64,000 nucleotides of DNA from Gonatopus flavifemur. Lineage: Eukaryota; Arthropoda; Insecta; Hymenoptera; Dryinidae. Under the pieces are notes generated by a model that had not been told where the DNA came from, did no database searches, and saw only the letters and a list, made by a program, of their open reading frames with translations. This document shows, one piece after another, positions 33,358 through 43,642 of this stretch. Numbering within the stretch: position 1 is the stretch's first letter; each line of letters opens with the position of its first letter. Location: assembly GCA_018340375.1 (NCBI GenBank), contig JAFFJZ010000011.1, positions 186,001-250,000 on the forward strand. The letters run 5' to 3'. Position numbers and translations under genes: made by a program.

Positions 33358-33906
33358 CCCAAGCAGCAACAGAATTTCAAAGTATATACGAACTAGAAAC
33401 GTTCGTAGAATGTACGAATGAGATACAAAGAACATATAATGAACGTTCATAGAATGTTCGAATGAGACTGTTTCACATATACTTGGAACGTACATAGTAC
33501 ATTCGAAATGTACGATATTCATTCAATCGACGTTCAATTAACGTAACGTCGTATATTCGATTACGTACATTCACGGAAAAAAAGTATGGCTATTATAACG
33601 ATCTGATGTATGGTTAAGAAGAAATAGCTGTAGTGACAATACTGTATCGCCATGGTGACGATACAGATGGCTATGCTGGCGATCTATATCGTTCCTCGGA
33701 TGATTTGTATCATCATAGCAACGATACTGATACCATTAAACTTTGGATAGTCATAACAACTATCCAGTATCGTTATGATAGCGATATTTTTCTCTCCATG
33801 TTCGATGAATATGCATAGTACCTATGAAACGGTCTCATTCGAATGTACGTGGAACATATTTCGAATATTCGAAGAACGTTCACAGTATATTCTGGTGCTG
33901 CTTGGG
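33358..33906 (-). mobile_element. 318-bp family, interrupted
   Basis: TA-CCCAAGCAGCAACAG to GGTGCTGCTTGGG-TA. Without 33572-33800 and one dinucleotide it is 318 bp long. Confidence 0.9.
33572..33800. mobile_element. MITE with TATCGTNAT palindromes (nested)
   Basis: CACGGAAAAAAAGTATGGCT to GATATTTTTCTCTCCATG, 229 bp. TT on both sides; other family copies read ACGTTCGATGAAT here, so TT was duplicated. Inside: GTATCGCCATGGTGACGATAC and TATCGTTATGATAGCGATA. Confidence 0.85.
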
Positions 33907-33907
33907 T

Positions 33908-34160
33908 AACTGTCTCATTGGAATGTGCATAGAACATATTTCGAATATTGAAAGAACGTTCATAGTATATTCTGGTGCCACTTGGGTAATAGTATATTTT
34001 AGTGCACAAAGAGAAATAAACCTAAGTAGCACCAGGATATATTGTGAACGGTTGTAGAATATTCGAATATATTCTATGCACATTCCAAAGAGACCGTTTC
34101 ATAGTTGCTATGCATATTCCTCGAATGTCGCATGTATTTCAGTATACAATGGTACGTCAA
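33908..34160. mobile_element. Two more 318-bp family fragments
   Basis: 33908-33986 is a right end in minus orientation (ends GGTGCCACTTGGG-TA). 34021-34160 is a left end in plus orientation (CCTAAGTAGCACCAGGATAT) that stops at GGTACGTCAATT. Confidence 0.7.
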
Positions 34161-34783
34161 TTCCCTCAGTCAACTTTCTGATAACTTCCAGACCTCATAA
34201 AAAAGACATCGAAAAGTTTGCCGAAATCGACGCATTACAGAACTTTCTGATATCATTTAGAGGACATGATGAACGTTCGAAATTTTCAGGTGAAAAATGT
34301 TCACTAGATGGATATTAAGGACTAGAATAATCTAGATGTTTTTCCTCAGATGCTTGTCATTAGAATCTATTTTTCTCTGTGTGTTACCTGACAATTTGAC
34401 CTAGGAAGATATAGCATCGGTCCGACCCTGCTTCGAAATCCAATAATATCCAGCATTGAGATAATCCAAACATGAATCCAAACCTAAAAAACAAAACACC
34501 CAGATTTTATGAAATGTCTAGGTAATGTTTCAAAGTATCGCTAAAACCTTACAGAGACATTTGTTATATATAATAAACATTAGGGTGTTTAAAAAAAAAT
34601 TGTTTTCGAGGGGAGGGTCTTAAACTCTTGATTCCGACCCCAAACTGAACCTCCTGCAACCTGGGGTCCCTAGCTTTAGATTTAGAGGTCGCTCAATCGA
34701 GTTTTATATTGCGATTTTGATGCCAGTCTGAAAAACCACTTAAAGTGGGGAATTCAGGAATTTTGTGTTCATAATCTACTACA
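34161..34783. other. No gene; possible TAGGGTG transposon end
   Basis: At 34582 TTAGGGTGTTTAAAAAAAAA looks like the end of a DNA transposon of the type bounding 43299-46504. No partner end is certain. Confidence 0.35.
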
Positions 34784-35241
34784 GGTCGTAATTCTTCACC
34801 GGGTTTGATGATTTTTTTTTTAAATGCTCAGAATTAAATTCTCAAGAGAACTGTCGTTCCACATTTTTCAGTCCCTCCCTAATTTTTTCAATAAATAAAC
34901 AAATAGTGTGGGAAAATCTTCAATTTCAGGTGTTTGAGCTTGTATCTTCTAAAATTGTTTATAATTATAAAATTGTTTATAATTATTGAATTCGTAATTC
35001 TTCGAATTATTCATGTTTAATGAGCACACCTGTAATAATCTTGCTGTATAGTAACTTTATCCCAAGACTTTTTCGGAAGATACAAGCTCAAATACCTGAA
35101 ATTGAAGATTTTTCCACACTATTTGTTTATTCATTGAAAAAATTAGGGAGGGACTGAAAAATGTGGAACGACAGTTTTCTTAAGAATTTAATTCTGAGCA
35201 TTTAAAAAAAAATCATCAAAATCGGTGAAGAATTACGACCC
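34784..35241. mobile_element. Long foldback, arms about 165 bp
   Basis: The left arm from GGTCGTAATTCTTCACC to CTTGTATCTTCT mirrors the right arm from AAGATACAAGCTCA to GAATTACGACC with few changes. The AT-rich loop of about 125 bases contains a tandem AATTGTTTATAATTAT pair. No coding sequence. Confidence 0.85.
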
Positions 35242-36195
35242 GTAGCTGAAGTAGGCCTGGACCAGGAATTACAACAGATTTGAGACAGATTCTTTCTGCA
35301 TGCTTACTATCTTCCGTCGGGGGTCCCGTCTGGTTTCTTTCAACAGATCTGAAAGCAAATAAGAAAGAAAAATTTCAAGATTCTGTTGAGAAAACAATGA
35401 TGGCTATTAGGGTGAACAGATTCTGATGCTACCAGATTCCTTCCATTTGATTGGGCCAGTTCGCTCATTGGTTAATAGCCAAATACGCCAGATATGTTAC
35501 TACATTAAGGTAATACAAGCTATGTACATTTTGTTTATCTCGATGGGAAGAAGACCACTTTGTGTTACCTTTTCGCATCACACCGACATTCAAAAGATCC
35601 CAATACACCTGATACATCACGCTGATGAAAAAGGCGCATAACGAGAAACATACCACAACAAAATATCTTATGCACGTCAACGCCGTGGTAATAAACGACC
35701 CTTCTGAAACTGACCGAGCTGTAAAGAGTGTTTCTGTCTGAGTACAATCAGCCAAGTGTGAATTACGATTGGAAATTAGCAACGGTACCTGCATTGCCCG
35801 TCACGCAATTGGATTATATTAATTGGTTCTCTATGGTTGAGAAAATTAATGGAATAAAATGACTCTAGAATAAGGGCTTTATATACAGTCAAAGGAATTA
35901 ATAAGGGTGGAATTGGACATATGTAGTTTTTTTTTACTAAAACGGAAAACGAAATTTAAAATAAATGAAAACAAACCGGATTTTGACATTTCAGAAGACA
36001 ATCCTATAGTGATACCACCTCATTTTGTAAAGTAATTACCCATATAGAAATTTATCATTGGCACCAGCATAGCACAACGTAAATAAAGCAGTGATGCCAG
36101 GAAAGGCGGTATGGACTGAAAAATCAGCCCCTCTACCGTGCACACAATGAAACTCTTGTATACATGTGAGTCACACGTATACGAACGTGTCATTG
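35242..36195. other. No confirmed gene
   Basis: The minus frame at 35794-35465 (109 codons) has a hydrophobic run (CIRYFVVVCFSLCAFFISVM) but no family signature. At 36087 CAGTGATGCCAGGAAAGG is a lone end of the hAT-like MITE group. Confidence 0.3.
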
Positions 36196-36513
36196 CCCAA
36201 GCAGCAACAGAATTTCAAAGTATATACGAAGTAGAAACGTTCATAGAATGTACGGATGAGATACGAAGGACATATAATGAACGTTCATAGAATGTTCGAA
36301 TGAGACTGTTTTAAATATACTTAGAACGTACATAGTACATTCGAAATGTACGATATACATTCAATCGACGTTCAATCAACGTGCTGTCGTATATCCGGTT
36401 ACATACGTTCGATAAATATGCATAGCACCTATAGAACGGTCTCATTCGAATGTGCATAGAACATATTTCGAATATTCGAAAAACATTCACAGTATATTCT
36501 GGTGCTACTTGGG
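36196..36513 (-). mobile_element. 318-bp family, complete
   Basis: CCCAAGCAGCAACAGAATTT to GGTGCTACTTGGG, 318 bp. Flanks are not TA on the left (TTG) and read GA on the right. Confidence 0.85.
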
Positions 36514-36551
36514 GATTGAAAAATTCGTTTGTCAATATTGCGTTAATGATA

Positions 36552-36747
36552 CACGGAAAAAAATGATGTTGTTGACATTTGGAAAAATTAGCTACAGTAG
36601 CTATTCTTCAGTTGTAGCAACAAAATTCATTACTATGGTAATTTAAATTGAGCTGTTATAACAATATTTTTCGCCATCCAAATATCAAATACACAAATTA
36701 GCTATCACAGCCAATTCTTAGCTACTGTAGTGAATTATTTTAGGGAA
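36552..36747. mobile_element. Decayed MITE with TTAGCTACAGTAGCTA palindromes
   Basis: TA-CACGGAAAAAAATGATG at left. The interior has TTAGCTACAGTAGCTA and AGCTGTTATAAC-type units. The right end is worn and its position approximate. Confidence 0.5.
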
Positions 36748-36994
36748 CGGAAGTATTGCGATAGGGTAAAAAATCCATTATGCAGAGGGGGGTATTTTGC
36801 CTATGCCAAACGCTTCAGAATGTTGAAAATCGGCATGGAGAACTGTAGGGATGTAACATATATGTAGATATATCTTCCAAGAATCATCAACGATGTAAAA
36901 CAATTGCAAGTCTTCGTCGGAAAAGAAGTCATGCAATAAGGGTTTAAAATGACATGAACATCAAAATTATACTCACCCATTACTGGGAGAAGTA

Positions 36995-37901
36995 GGGGAA
37001 ACTGGGGATAGTTGACCATAGGGGTAAGTAGACTAACGGCGAAAATCTCGGTGAAGACGCCAGTGTCGCGTTTTTCAACTACAGCTGAATAATCGTCCTT
37101 ATTAACCGGTTCAGTGGTCAAGGACGCAAAGTCACTCTCGCGTATTGTTGGGCAGTAGTAACACATTCTCACTTTATGAACCATGTAAGTAAAATTTATC
37201 TTTCGTACATGCTTTGTTGTGACGTAGACAAATTTATTGTTAATTACTTTCCTATTAATCCAGGTATTGGTTTTATAGCTGTTCTTCATATGACATAACA
37301 TTATTCTCGAGTCACTGTTGTAAGTTAGGTTTTAATATGTGATCAAACACAAAAATGACGTTTGGGGCTAGTTGACTAATTACCCGTTTCAGAGCTGGAT
37401 AAGTGGTTACCCCGTGATCTCACACTAATTACTACACGGAAAGACCGAGTTTATCAACATTTCGGAACATGACTATGAATTTAGGGAAAAAGAGTATCAC
37501 TGAAGAATTTTCCTAGTGATTTTACCAAAAATACCAAAAGGTGATAGTCTCATGGTTATTTTTCACAGTGAATTCTTCAGTGTTCTTCCATCTCCTTGAA
37601 TTGACAGTCATTCTTCGAAATATTAATAAACTTGGTGTTTCCGTATATATTCATCAACTTCCCAAGCGTATGGTTAACCAACCCCAGACATGGGGTAGAT
37701 GGACCAAGTGCATGCCATGTTAGAAAATGAATTACATATTCAATACCATAGTTTAGTTATAGTCAAAACATTTCTATGAATAATTTCGAACAGCCTAATA
37801 ATGTATCTATCAATTTCAGTAGCTTCCATACGCATCGGTATTGGAGCAGAAAAAATATACATATCCTTGCAAAAACTTGGTCAACTATCCCCGGTCTTCC
37901 C
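36995..37901. mobile_element. TAGGG-type TIR element, about 0.9 kb
   Basis: TA-GGGGAAACTGGGGATAGTTG at left and CAACTATCCCCGGTCTTCCC-TA at right. Subterminal words GGGGTAAGTAGAC, GGGGCTAGTTGACTAATTACCC and GGGGTAGATGGACC repeat the same theme. The minus frame 37301-36801 crosses the left end, so it is not a gene of this element. A 299-family MITE is inserted. Confidence 0.65.
37435..37645. mobile_element. 299-bp family, deleted copy (nested)
   Basis: TA-CACGGAAAGACCGAG to GGTGTTTCCGTA; 211 bp because inner arms are shortened. GTGTTCTTCCATCTCCTTG and TTGACAGTCATTCTTC are recognisable. Confidence 0.75.
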
Positions 37902-37903
37902 TA

Positions 37904-38836
37904 TCAAGGAATAATGGGAATAGTCACCAAAAAAGAAACCAAAATTGATCCAATAATCAGAAAATGTAACACGAAGGATCACTTGGGCGTCATTTGAATG
38001 ATTCAAGAAGGTCCATAGGTGTTTCTTCAAATGAATTTTTCTGCAAGAAGTTGATTGGGAAGTGGAAAGCCTTTTCAGAAGGTATTGTTGATCTGGTGGC
38101 GTCAACTTGTAATAATAACGCTAGCAATGCTAGTGTGAAAAGGACTACTGGATGGCCACTCCAGGGTTAAGTACCTGGTAAGAAAATTAACAGACAGTGA
38201 TAGAACGAAGCGTTGAAAATCTGTTACTTGAATTTGATTGTATGTCATCACCAGTGGCTTAATACTTGGTTTCTAGTACACTAAATAACTGACATTGATA
38301 ATGTATATCTAAATGACTACAAAATGCGTGGGCAATAGAACCGTTAATACTCTGTAATAAGAATAAACGTCAGCCATAATTCAGTATTGTAATTGAACCG
38401 TCGTAATAGGCTTTATTGTACCGATTAATATGCATCGTTAAAGTAATTGCTGATAGCACAGACTAGTCACATCTATCATAAGCTATTCACTCTTGAACTT
38501 CACGTACTCAGACAGGCTACTGATGTTTACGTTTGTAAGCGGTGTTGTTTGACACGCGACTTTGAATTCACAAGAACGCATAAAATGGTAATTAACCACT
38601 TTACTATCTTGTTTCTCGATGAAAACCTCAACTCGAATGTGAGCGGTTAATCTAAAAATATACATTCTTGATATTTATGTGAAATATTCAATTTTTACTA
38701 AAACAGTTCAACATTGCATTATATATCGGCCTCTCATAAAGCGTAATTTAAAAAGCTCCCTGATAAAAAATGATTCTAACTGAAATAAGAATCACCATGA
38801 AATTTATATAACGAGCAAGAAAGAACATCGGACATA
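37904..38836. other. No gene seen
   Basis: AT-rich; a small palindrome CCAGGGTTAAGTACCTGG near 38162. Frames on both strands at 38447-38665 have no motif. Confidence 0.35.
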
Positions 38837-39154
38837 CCCAAGTAGCATCGGAATATACTATGAATGTTCTGGGAATATTCGAAGTATATTCTATGCACAT
38901 TCCAAAGAGACCGTTTTATAGATACTATGCACATTCATCGAACGTATGTAATCGAATATACGATGGTACGTCAATCGAACGTCGATTGAATGAATATCGT
39001 ACATTCCGAATGTACTATGTACGTACTAAGTATATTTAAAACAGTCTCATTCGAATATTCTATGAACGTTCACTATATGTTCTTCGTATCTCATTCGTAC
39101 ATTCTATGAACGTTTCTATTTCGTATATACTTTGAACTTCTGTTGCTGCTTGGG
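38837..39154 (+). mobile_element. 318-bp family, complete
   Basis: TA-CCCAAGTAGCATCGG to TTGCTGCTTGGG-TA, 318 bp. Confidence 0.9.
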
Positions 39155-40042
39155 TATTTATGTATCGGAGATTGAAATCACGTTTCGTCATTGGGTTCAT
39201 ATATAATTGAATGAAATGATATTGAGTGAGGATTTTGATAGATTCCTCCTAAAAGTGCTGCAAAATTTTCTAAATTTCAGTGAAAAATGAATCACCTTTT
39301 CAAAATACGCTAAGAATTTATAAAATTCTCTGAATCATAAAGAAAATTCGGCAAGAATTCCCGCTTATTGAATATGTTTTTGACACGGGCACAAAGAATA
39401 CAAATGTGTTCTAAAGAACATTGTGGAAATTAGCCTCCTAACTGTTATTTAAAATAGGGCGCTGTTCCCTTCTTTTGACAAGTGCTAATTAATAAATAGG
39501 TATGCTGGATCATTATACATGTTTTATTGAGCAAAGTAAACCTATCCTGATACAAAATTGATATTTTATGCAAAATATAACTCAGGGCGTCGTCCCCTCC
39601 AACATTTTGTAACGTTTTGTTTCCAGTGATATGTCATTAAAAGAATAAGAGAAAGAAAAATTATAATTCAAGTAGGCTTCAAACTCTAGAGCGCATTCTA
39701 ATGTCTTCGGTTTACTCTATACAATACGTCTATTTTCATGATTTTTAATCTTGTGTAGTGAGAATTACTGGTTTATGTGAAAAACAGCGTGATTTTATTG
39801 TTATTTGATGGAATAGTCATATGCAAACTTTGAATATGAATGATCTGTAGATTAGCGTGGGTTGACGACGAAATGGGGAATCCACATGACTCATATTCAC
39901 ATTTAAATGTGAATAATTTTACCATGCAGTCTCTGGGAATGTCTCGAAAATGTATCGTTGCGATTGGAGGTCGTGAAACAACGGGCACGTTACTGAAACA
40001 TTTTGAAAACTTATGGTGCTGTCTGGGGATACGGTTTAATTT
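39155..40042. other. No gene; one short repeat end
   Basis: AT-rich. At 39935-40028 a short element of the CCCAGACAGCACC type can be seen from its right end (TTATGGTGCTGTCTGGG) and ACATTTTGAAAAC words; the left end is worn. Confidence 0.4.
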
Positions 40043-40609
40043 CCCATGCAGCAACAGAAGTTCAACTTATACACGAAATGATAATGTTCGTAGAATGCAT
40101 GAAAGAGATACGAAGAACATATAATGAACGTGCCTAGAATATTCGAATGTGAGTGTTTTAAATATACTCAGAACGTACATAGGACATTTGAAATGTACGA
40201 TATTCATTCAATCGACGTTGGATTGACATTCCGTCGTATATTTGATTGATATACATAGCACCTACCCAAGCAGCAACAGAATTTCAAGGTATATACGAAG
40301 TAGAAACGTTCGTAGAATTTACGGATGAGATACGAAGAACATCTAATGAATGTTCATAGATTGTTCGAATGAGACTGTTTTAAATATACTTAGAACGTAC
40401 GCAGTACATTCGAAATCTACGATATACATTCGATCGACGTTCAATCAACGTGCTGTCGTATATCCGGTTACATACGTTCGATAAATATGCATAGTACCTA
40501 TAGAACGGTCTCATTCGAATGTGCATAGAACATATTTCGAATATTCGAAGAACGTTCATGGTATATTCCGGTGCTGCTTGGGTATGAAACGGTCTCATTG
40601 GAATGTGCA
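40043..40609 (-). mobile_element. 318-bp family, interrupted by its own kind
   Basis: CCCATGCAGCAACAGAAG runs to ATACATAGCACCTA, then a complete copy is inserted, then TATGAAACGGTCTCATTGG continues the first copy until it is cut at the next element (40612). Confidence 0.85.
40265..40582 (-). mobile_element. 318-bp family, complete, nested in a relative
   Basis: TA-CCCAAGCAGCAACAG to GGTGCTGCTTGGG-TA, 318 bp. The interrupted relative supplies the empty site GCACCTATGAAACGG, proving TA duplication. Confidence 0.95.
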
Positions 40610-40611
40610 TA

Positions 40612-40721
40612 CCCTCACAGCACCACAGCCCCAGAAGAATTCTTAGAGAATTCATAAAGAAAACACTCAGTTCGATGAGAACTCTTTGTGAATCCTTTTG
40701 GGATTGTGGTGCTGTGTGGGT
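40612..40721. mobile_element. CCCTCACAGCACCACA element, 110 bp
   Basis: CCCTCACAGCACCACAG to ATTGTGGTGCTGTGTGGG, TA both sides. The interior has AGAATTCTTAGAGAATTC and TCATAAAG words. Confidence 0.75.
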
Positions 40722-40953
40722 ACACTGTTAGGAAAATCTGACTGAAACTTCATAAGAATGTTATTTTTTACATAAACATTTTATTAAATTTTATAATGAA
40801 ATATCGAATTCAATAATATAATTCTTAGTGTTAAGGATGTTTTCCTGAATATTGAGGTTTTCCATTAATATTCCTTCAAGAACTCCCCAGACTTCTGTAA
40901 GAACGCTTCTGGAATTCTTTCAAAGTTCTTTTGGACGAGAAAAAGAATTCTCC

Positions 40954-40955
<2 letters not shown>

Positions 40956-40986
<31 letters not shown>
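40956..40986. repeat. (GA)n microsatellite
   Basis: About fifteen AG units just left of a MITE. Confidence 0.95.
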
Positions 40987-40988
<2 letters not shown>

Positions 40989-41004
40989 TTCTCTAAAGAG
41001 AGTA

Positions 41005-41259
41005 CACGGGGAAAAATAAATTTTTTAAAATTACTACATCGCTACCGAATTGGCAGGATATAAGAAAATATCACTGTTATTGATAGACAGTGTAGTAAAA
41101 TGAATGATTATCAAAATATTCTTTAGTAAAAGCGTGCAAACTTCTGCATGATAAATTACATATTTTTACTACACTTCTATATCAATAACAGTGATATTTT
41201 CTCTTATCCTGCCAATTCAATAGGAATGTAGTGATTTGAAGAACTTCATTTTCTCCGTG
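41005..41259. mobile_element. MITE, CACGGGGAAAAATAAA ends
   Basis: 255 bp, TA duplication. Arms share TTGGCAGGATAAGAGAAAAT-like sequence and ATCACTGTTATTGATA, mirrored as TATCAATAACAGTGAT. Confidence 0.85.
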
Positions 41260-41407
41260 TAGGAATTCTTTATGATCTGATTGGGTGCTTCATGAATTTT
41301 TCAAGAATTCTTAAAAAAAATTCGTAATGAAGTATTTGAGAGGAGTTCTTAAAAAATTTTTCAGGGATTGTGGTGCTGTGTGGGTAGAAGTAATATTTCC
41401 TTACATA

Positions 41408-41589
41408 CACAGAGGAAATATTTCATTGAATATCACAGTGTACCACCGGATCAGGGCGCCATATCGGTCTTTTTGAGAAAAATTACTGTGTGATTGCATA
41501 GAAACACACATTAATTTTTTTCGAAAAGAACAATATGGCGCCCTGACCCGGTGGTACACTGTAATATTCAATGAAATATTTTCTCCGTG
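41408..41589. mobile_element. MITE, CACAGAGGAAATATTTCATTG ends
   Basis: 182 bp, TA on both sides, nearly complete palindrome including ACAGTGTACCACCGG and AGGGCGCCATAT. Confidence 0.85.
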
Positions 41590-42711
41590 TATAAGGAGCA
41601 CGGAGATGGAAATAGAATTGAATTTGAGTCCAGCCTCATTTTTGTAATTGAAATAATCACATTATCATCATTACAGCTATTTTTGTAGCTACTCCAATAA
41701 AGATATGGCTAGTTTCAAATATTTTAGCAATCATGGAATGCGATGAATGTGAATTTTTTTAACATTCGTGCAAAATTTTTATACGCTCTTTCTCTTTTCC
41801 GCTGTCCGTTGTCCTAAAAATGCAGGTGAATATTGATTGTAACATAGGGTTGTGATGAACAACAATGATATTGATAGCCTAAGAAAACACAACTACGCGC
41901 GTCCGTTTTGTTTTCAGAGCATACTTGATCGAAATCGTTTCCGTACTTTTCGAGACCATCTTTACTTTTGTAATAAGAGCAGAAAAAAGGAGGATTGTTG
42001 AAAAAGAGAAGGGGAATAAGATACGTTTGAGAAAGTGAGATGGAAGCAGCTTTGCCTGATGAGGACGTTCCCATGGCGACGCAACCCCTAGGAACACGAA
42101 AACTTCCATTCAACCAAGGCAGATACAAGAACAAGCTTTCTGAATAGCTCCAAGCTTCAAGCTCAGGGGTTGCACGTTTACTCACCATCACAAACTCAAC
42201 TGTTTTCTCATCCCCCTAAATCTTGGTTTCATCCTACCTTCAACAACCTTCATGCCTCTTCTCCATCACGGCTGACGATGTCGCTGCGTAAATGGAATAT
42301 CGTACTTATACCGTGTTCCAGCTGTAAGTCTTTATTTTTCGCGAATGTGCCTCTTAATATACATCATGAGTCTGTGGTGAGGTACAAGATGGGTAACGAG
42401 TGTGAGAGAGAAAACTTTATATGTACTTTCAATGGCAAAAAGAAAAACCTTGCTTAAAGATATCTCACATATCGCTGCAGACCCACAATATGTACATGTA
42501 TACACATTTATAAAGTGAGTATGACGTTGAATACAAACTAGTATCATGAGAATAGTAAAGCAGAAGAAAAAAATATCTGAAAGAATAAAAAAGTCAACAG
42601 TATCTGCCTTGACTCGGAATCACTTCATTACATTTTTCATGATTCTTTTACATTTCGTCTTGTTATAAAATATAAATATTTGTGTACACATATATATTCA
42701 TATTTAAATAA
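41590..42711. other. No gene seen
   Basis: Somewhat less AT-rich at 41990-42330. Overlapping frames on both strands have no domain. No recognised repeat. Confidence 0.3.
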
Positions 42712-43642
42712 AAAAAATGAAGAAGTACTTGAGGACTTGAATTTAAAAAAATTCTCTTATGGAACATGTCGTTGAAAGAAGAAGTAATCTGATAGGACAC
42801 ACATTACGGCATGATAGTTTATTGAAAACAACATTGAAAGGAAAAATGAATGGTAAAACTTACAAAGATAGAGCTGTATTGAATGGCATGAAATAAGTTA
42901 CGCAAGACGAGGTCTGCCGTAGATATGTATAACTTCAATGATTGGCGCCCGGGAAAAAATAATTCATATATGGTCGTATATGAGCGTATATGAATCATAT
43001 ATGAATCATATATGAACATATATGAAATACACATGAACATATATAAACATATATGAGATCATACGTGAGCATATATGGATTTTGGTCATGTATGAATGAG
43101 ACTGTATATGGCCATATGTGATCATATTCAATCATACATTATCATATACATCCATATATGGACAAAGACATGTCACAATTTTACATGGGATGTGATGAAA
43201 AACCAAAGGAGAGAGAAGTGAGATCAATGCTGATAGATCCCCCACTTTCATATATGACCATATATGGCTAAAATCCATATATATATGGGTCCATATTAGA
43301 GTGGTTCATATTACTATGGTAAAAACTGAAGTCGAAGCAACAGACCAGGCCATCCCCTAACTTAGTTCCATTTGTTAATATAAACTATCCCCTAAAATTT
43401 CAAGATCATACGTCAATTAGAAGGTGGTGCTCATAAGGGTGAAAAAAGTTTTTAAAACGTAACTTTTATCATTTTGTTGAATAATGAAAACACGATTTAT
43501 ACATTTATATATCAACATTTATTTTGAAACTTCACATTTATATTCCTAAATAATAATAGCAAATGTGAGATATTAGCTGCTTCAGTTCATTTCAATAAAA
43601 AAAAAATTACAAACAAAACTTCATCTTTTTCCATGTTTGGTA

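Larger units (their letters stand above)
40722..41384. mobile_element. Related longer copy with insertions
   Basis: Its right end (GGGATTGTGGTGCTGTGTGGG-TA) equals that of the 110-bp element, and GAATTC-TT words recur through it. A MITE at 41005-41259 and a GA microsatellite break it. The left end is unclear; CACTGTTAGGAAAATC at 40724 may be another MITE end sharing the TA. Confidence 0.5.

Noticed and set aside
35465..35794. 109-codon minus frame with one hydrophobic segment, considered as a receptor exon
   Set aside because: A single hydrophobic run without family motifs is not evidence; an overlapping second frame is equally open.
36801..37301. 166-codon minus frame
   Set aside because: It crosses the left end of the 36995-37901 element and contains its terminal sequence; no domain recognised.
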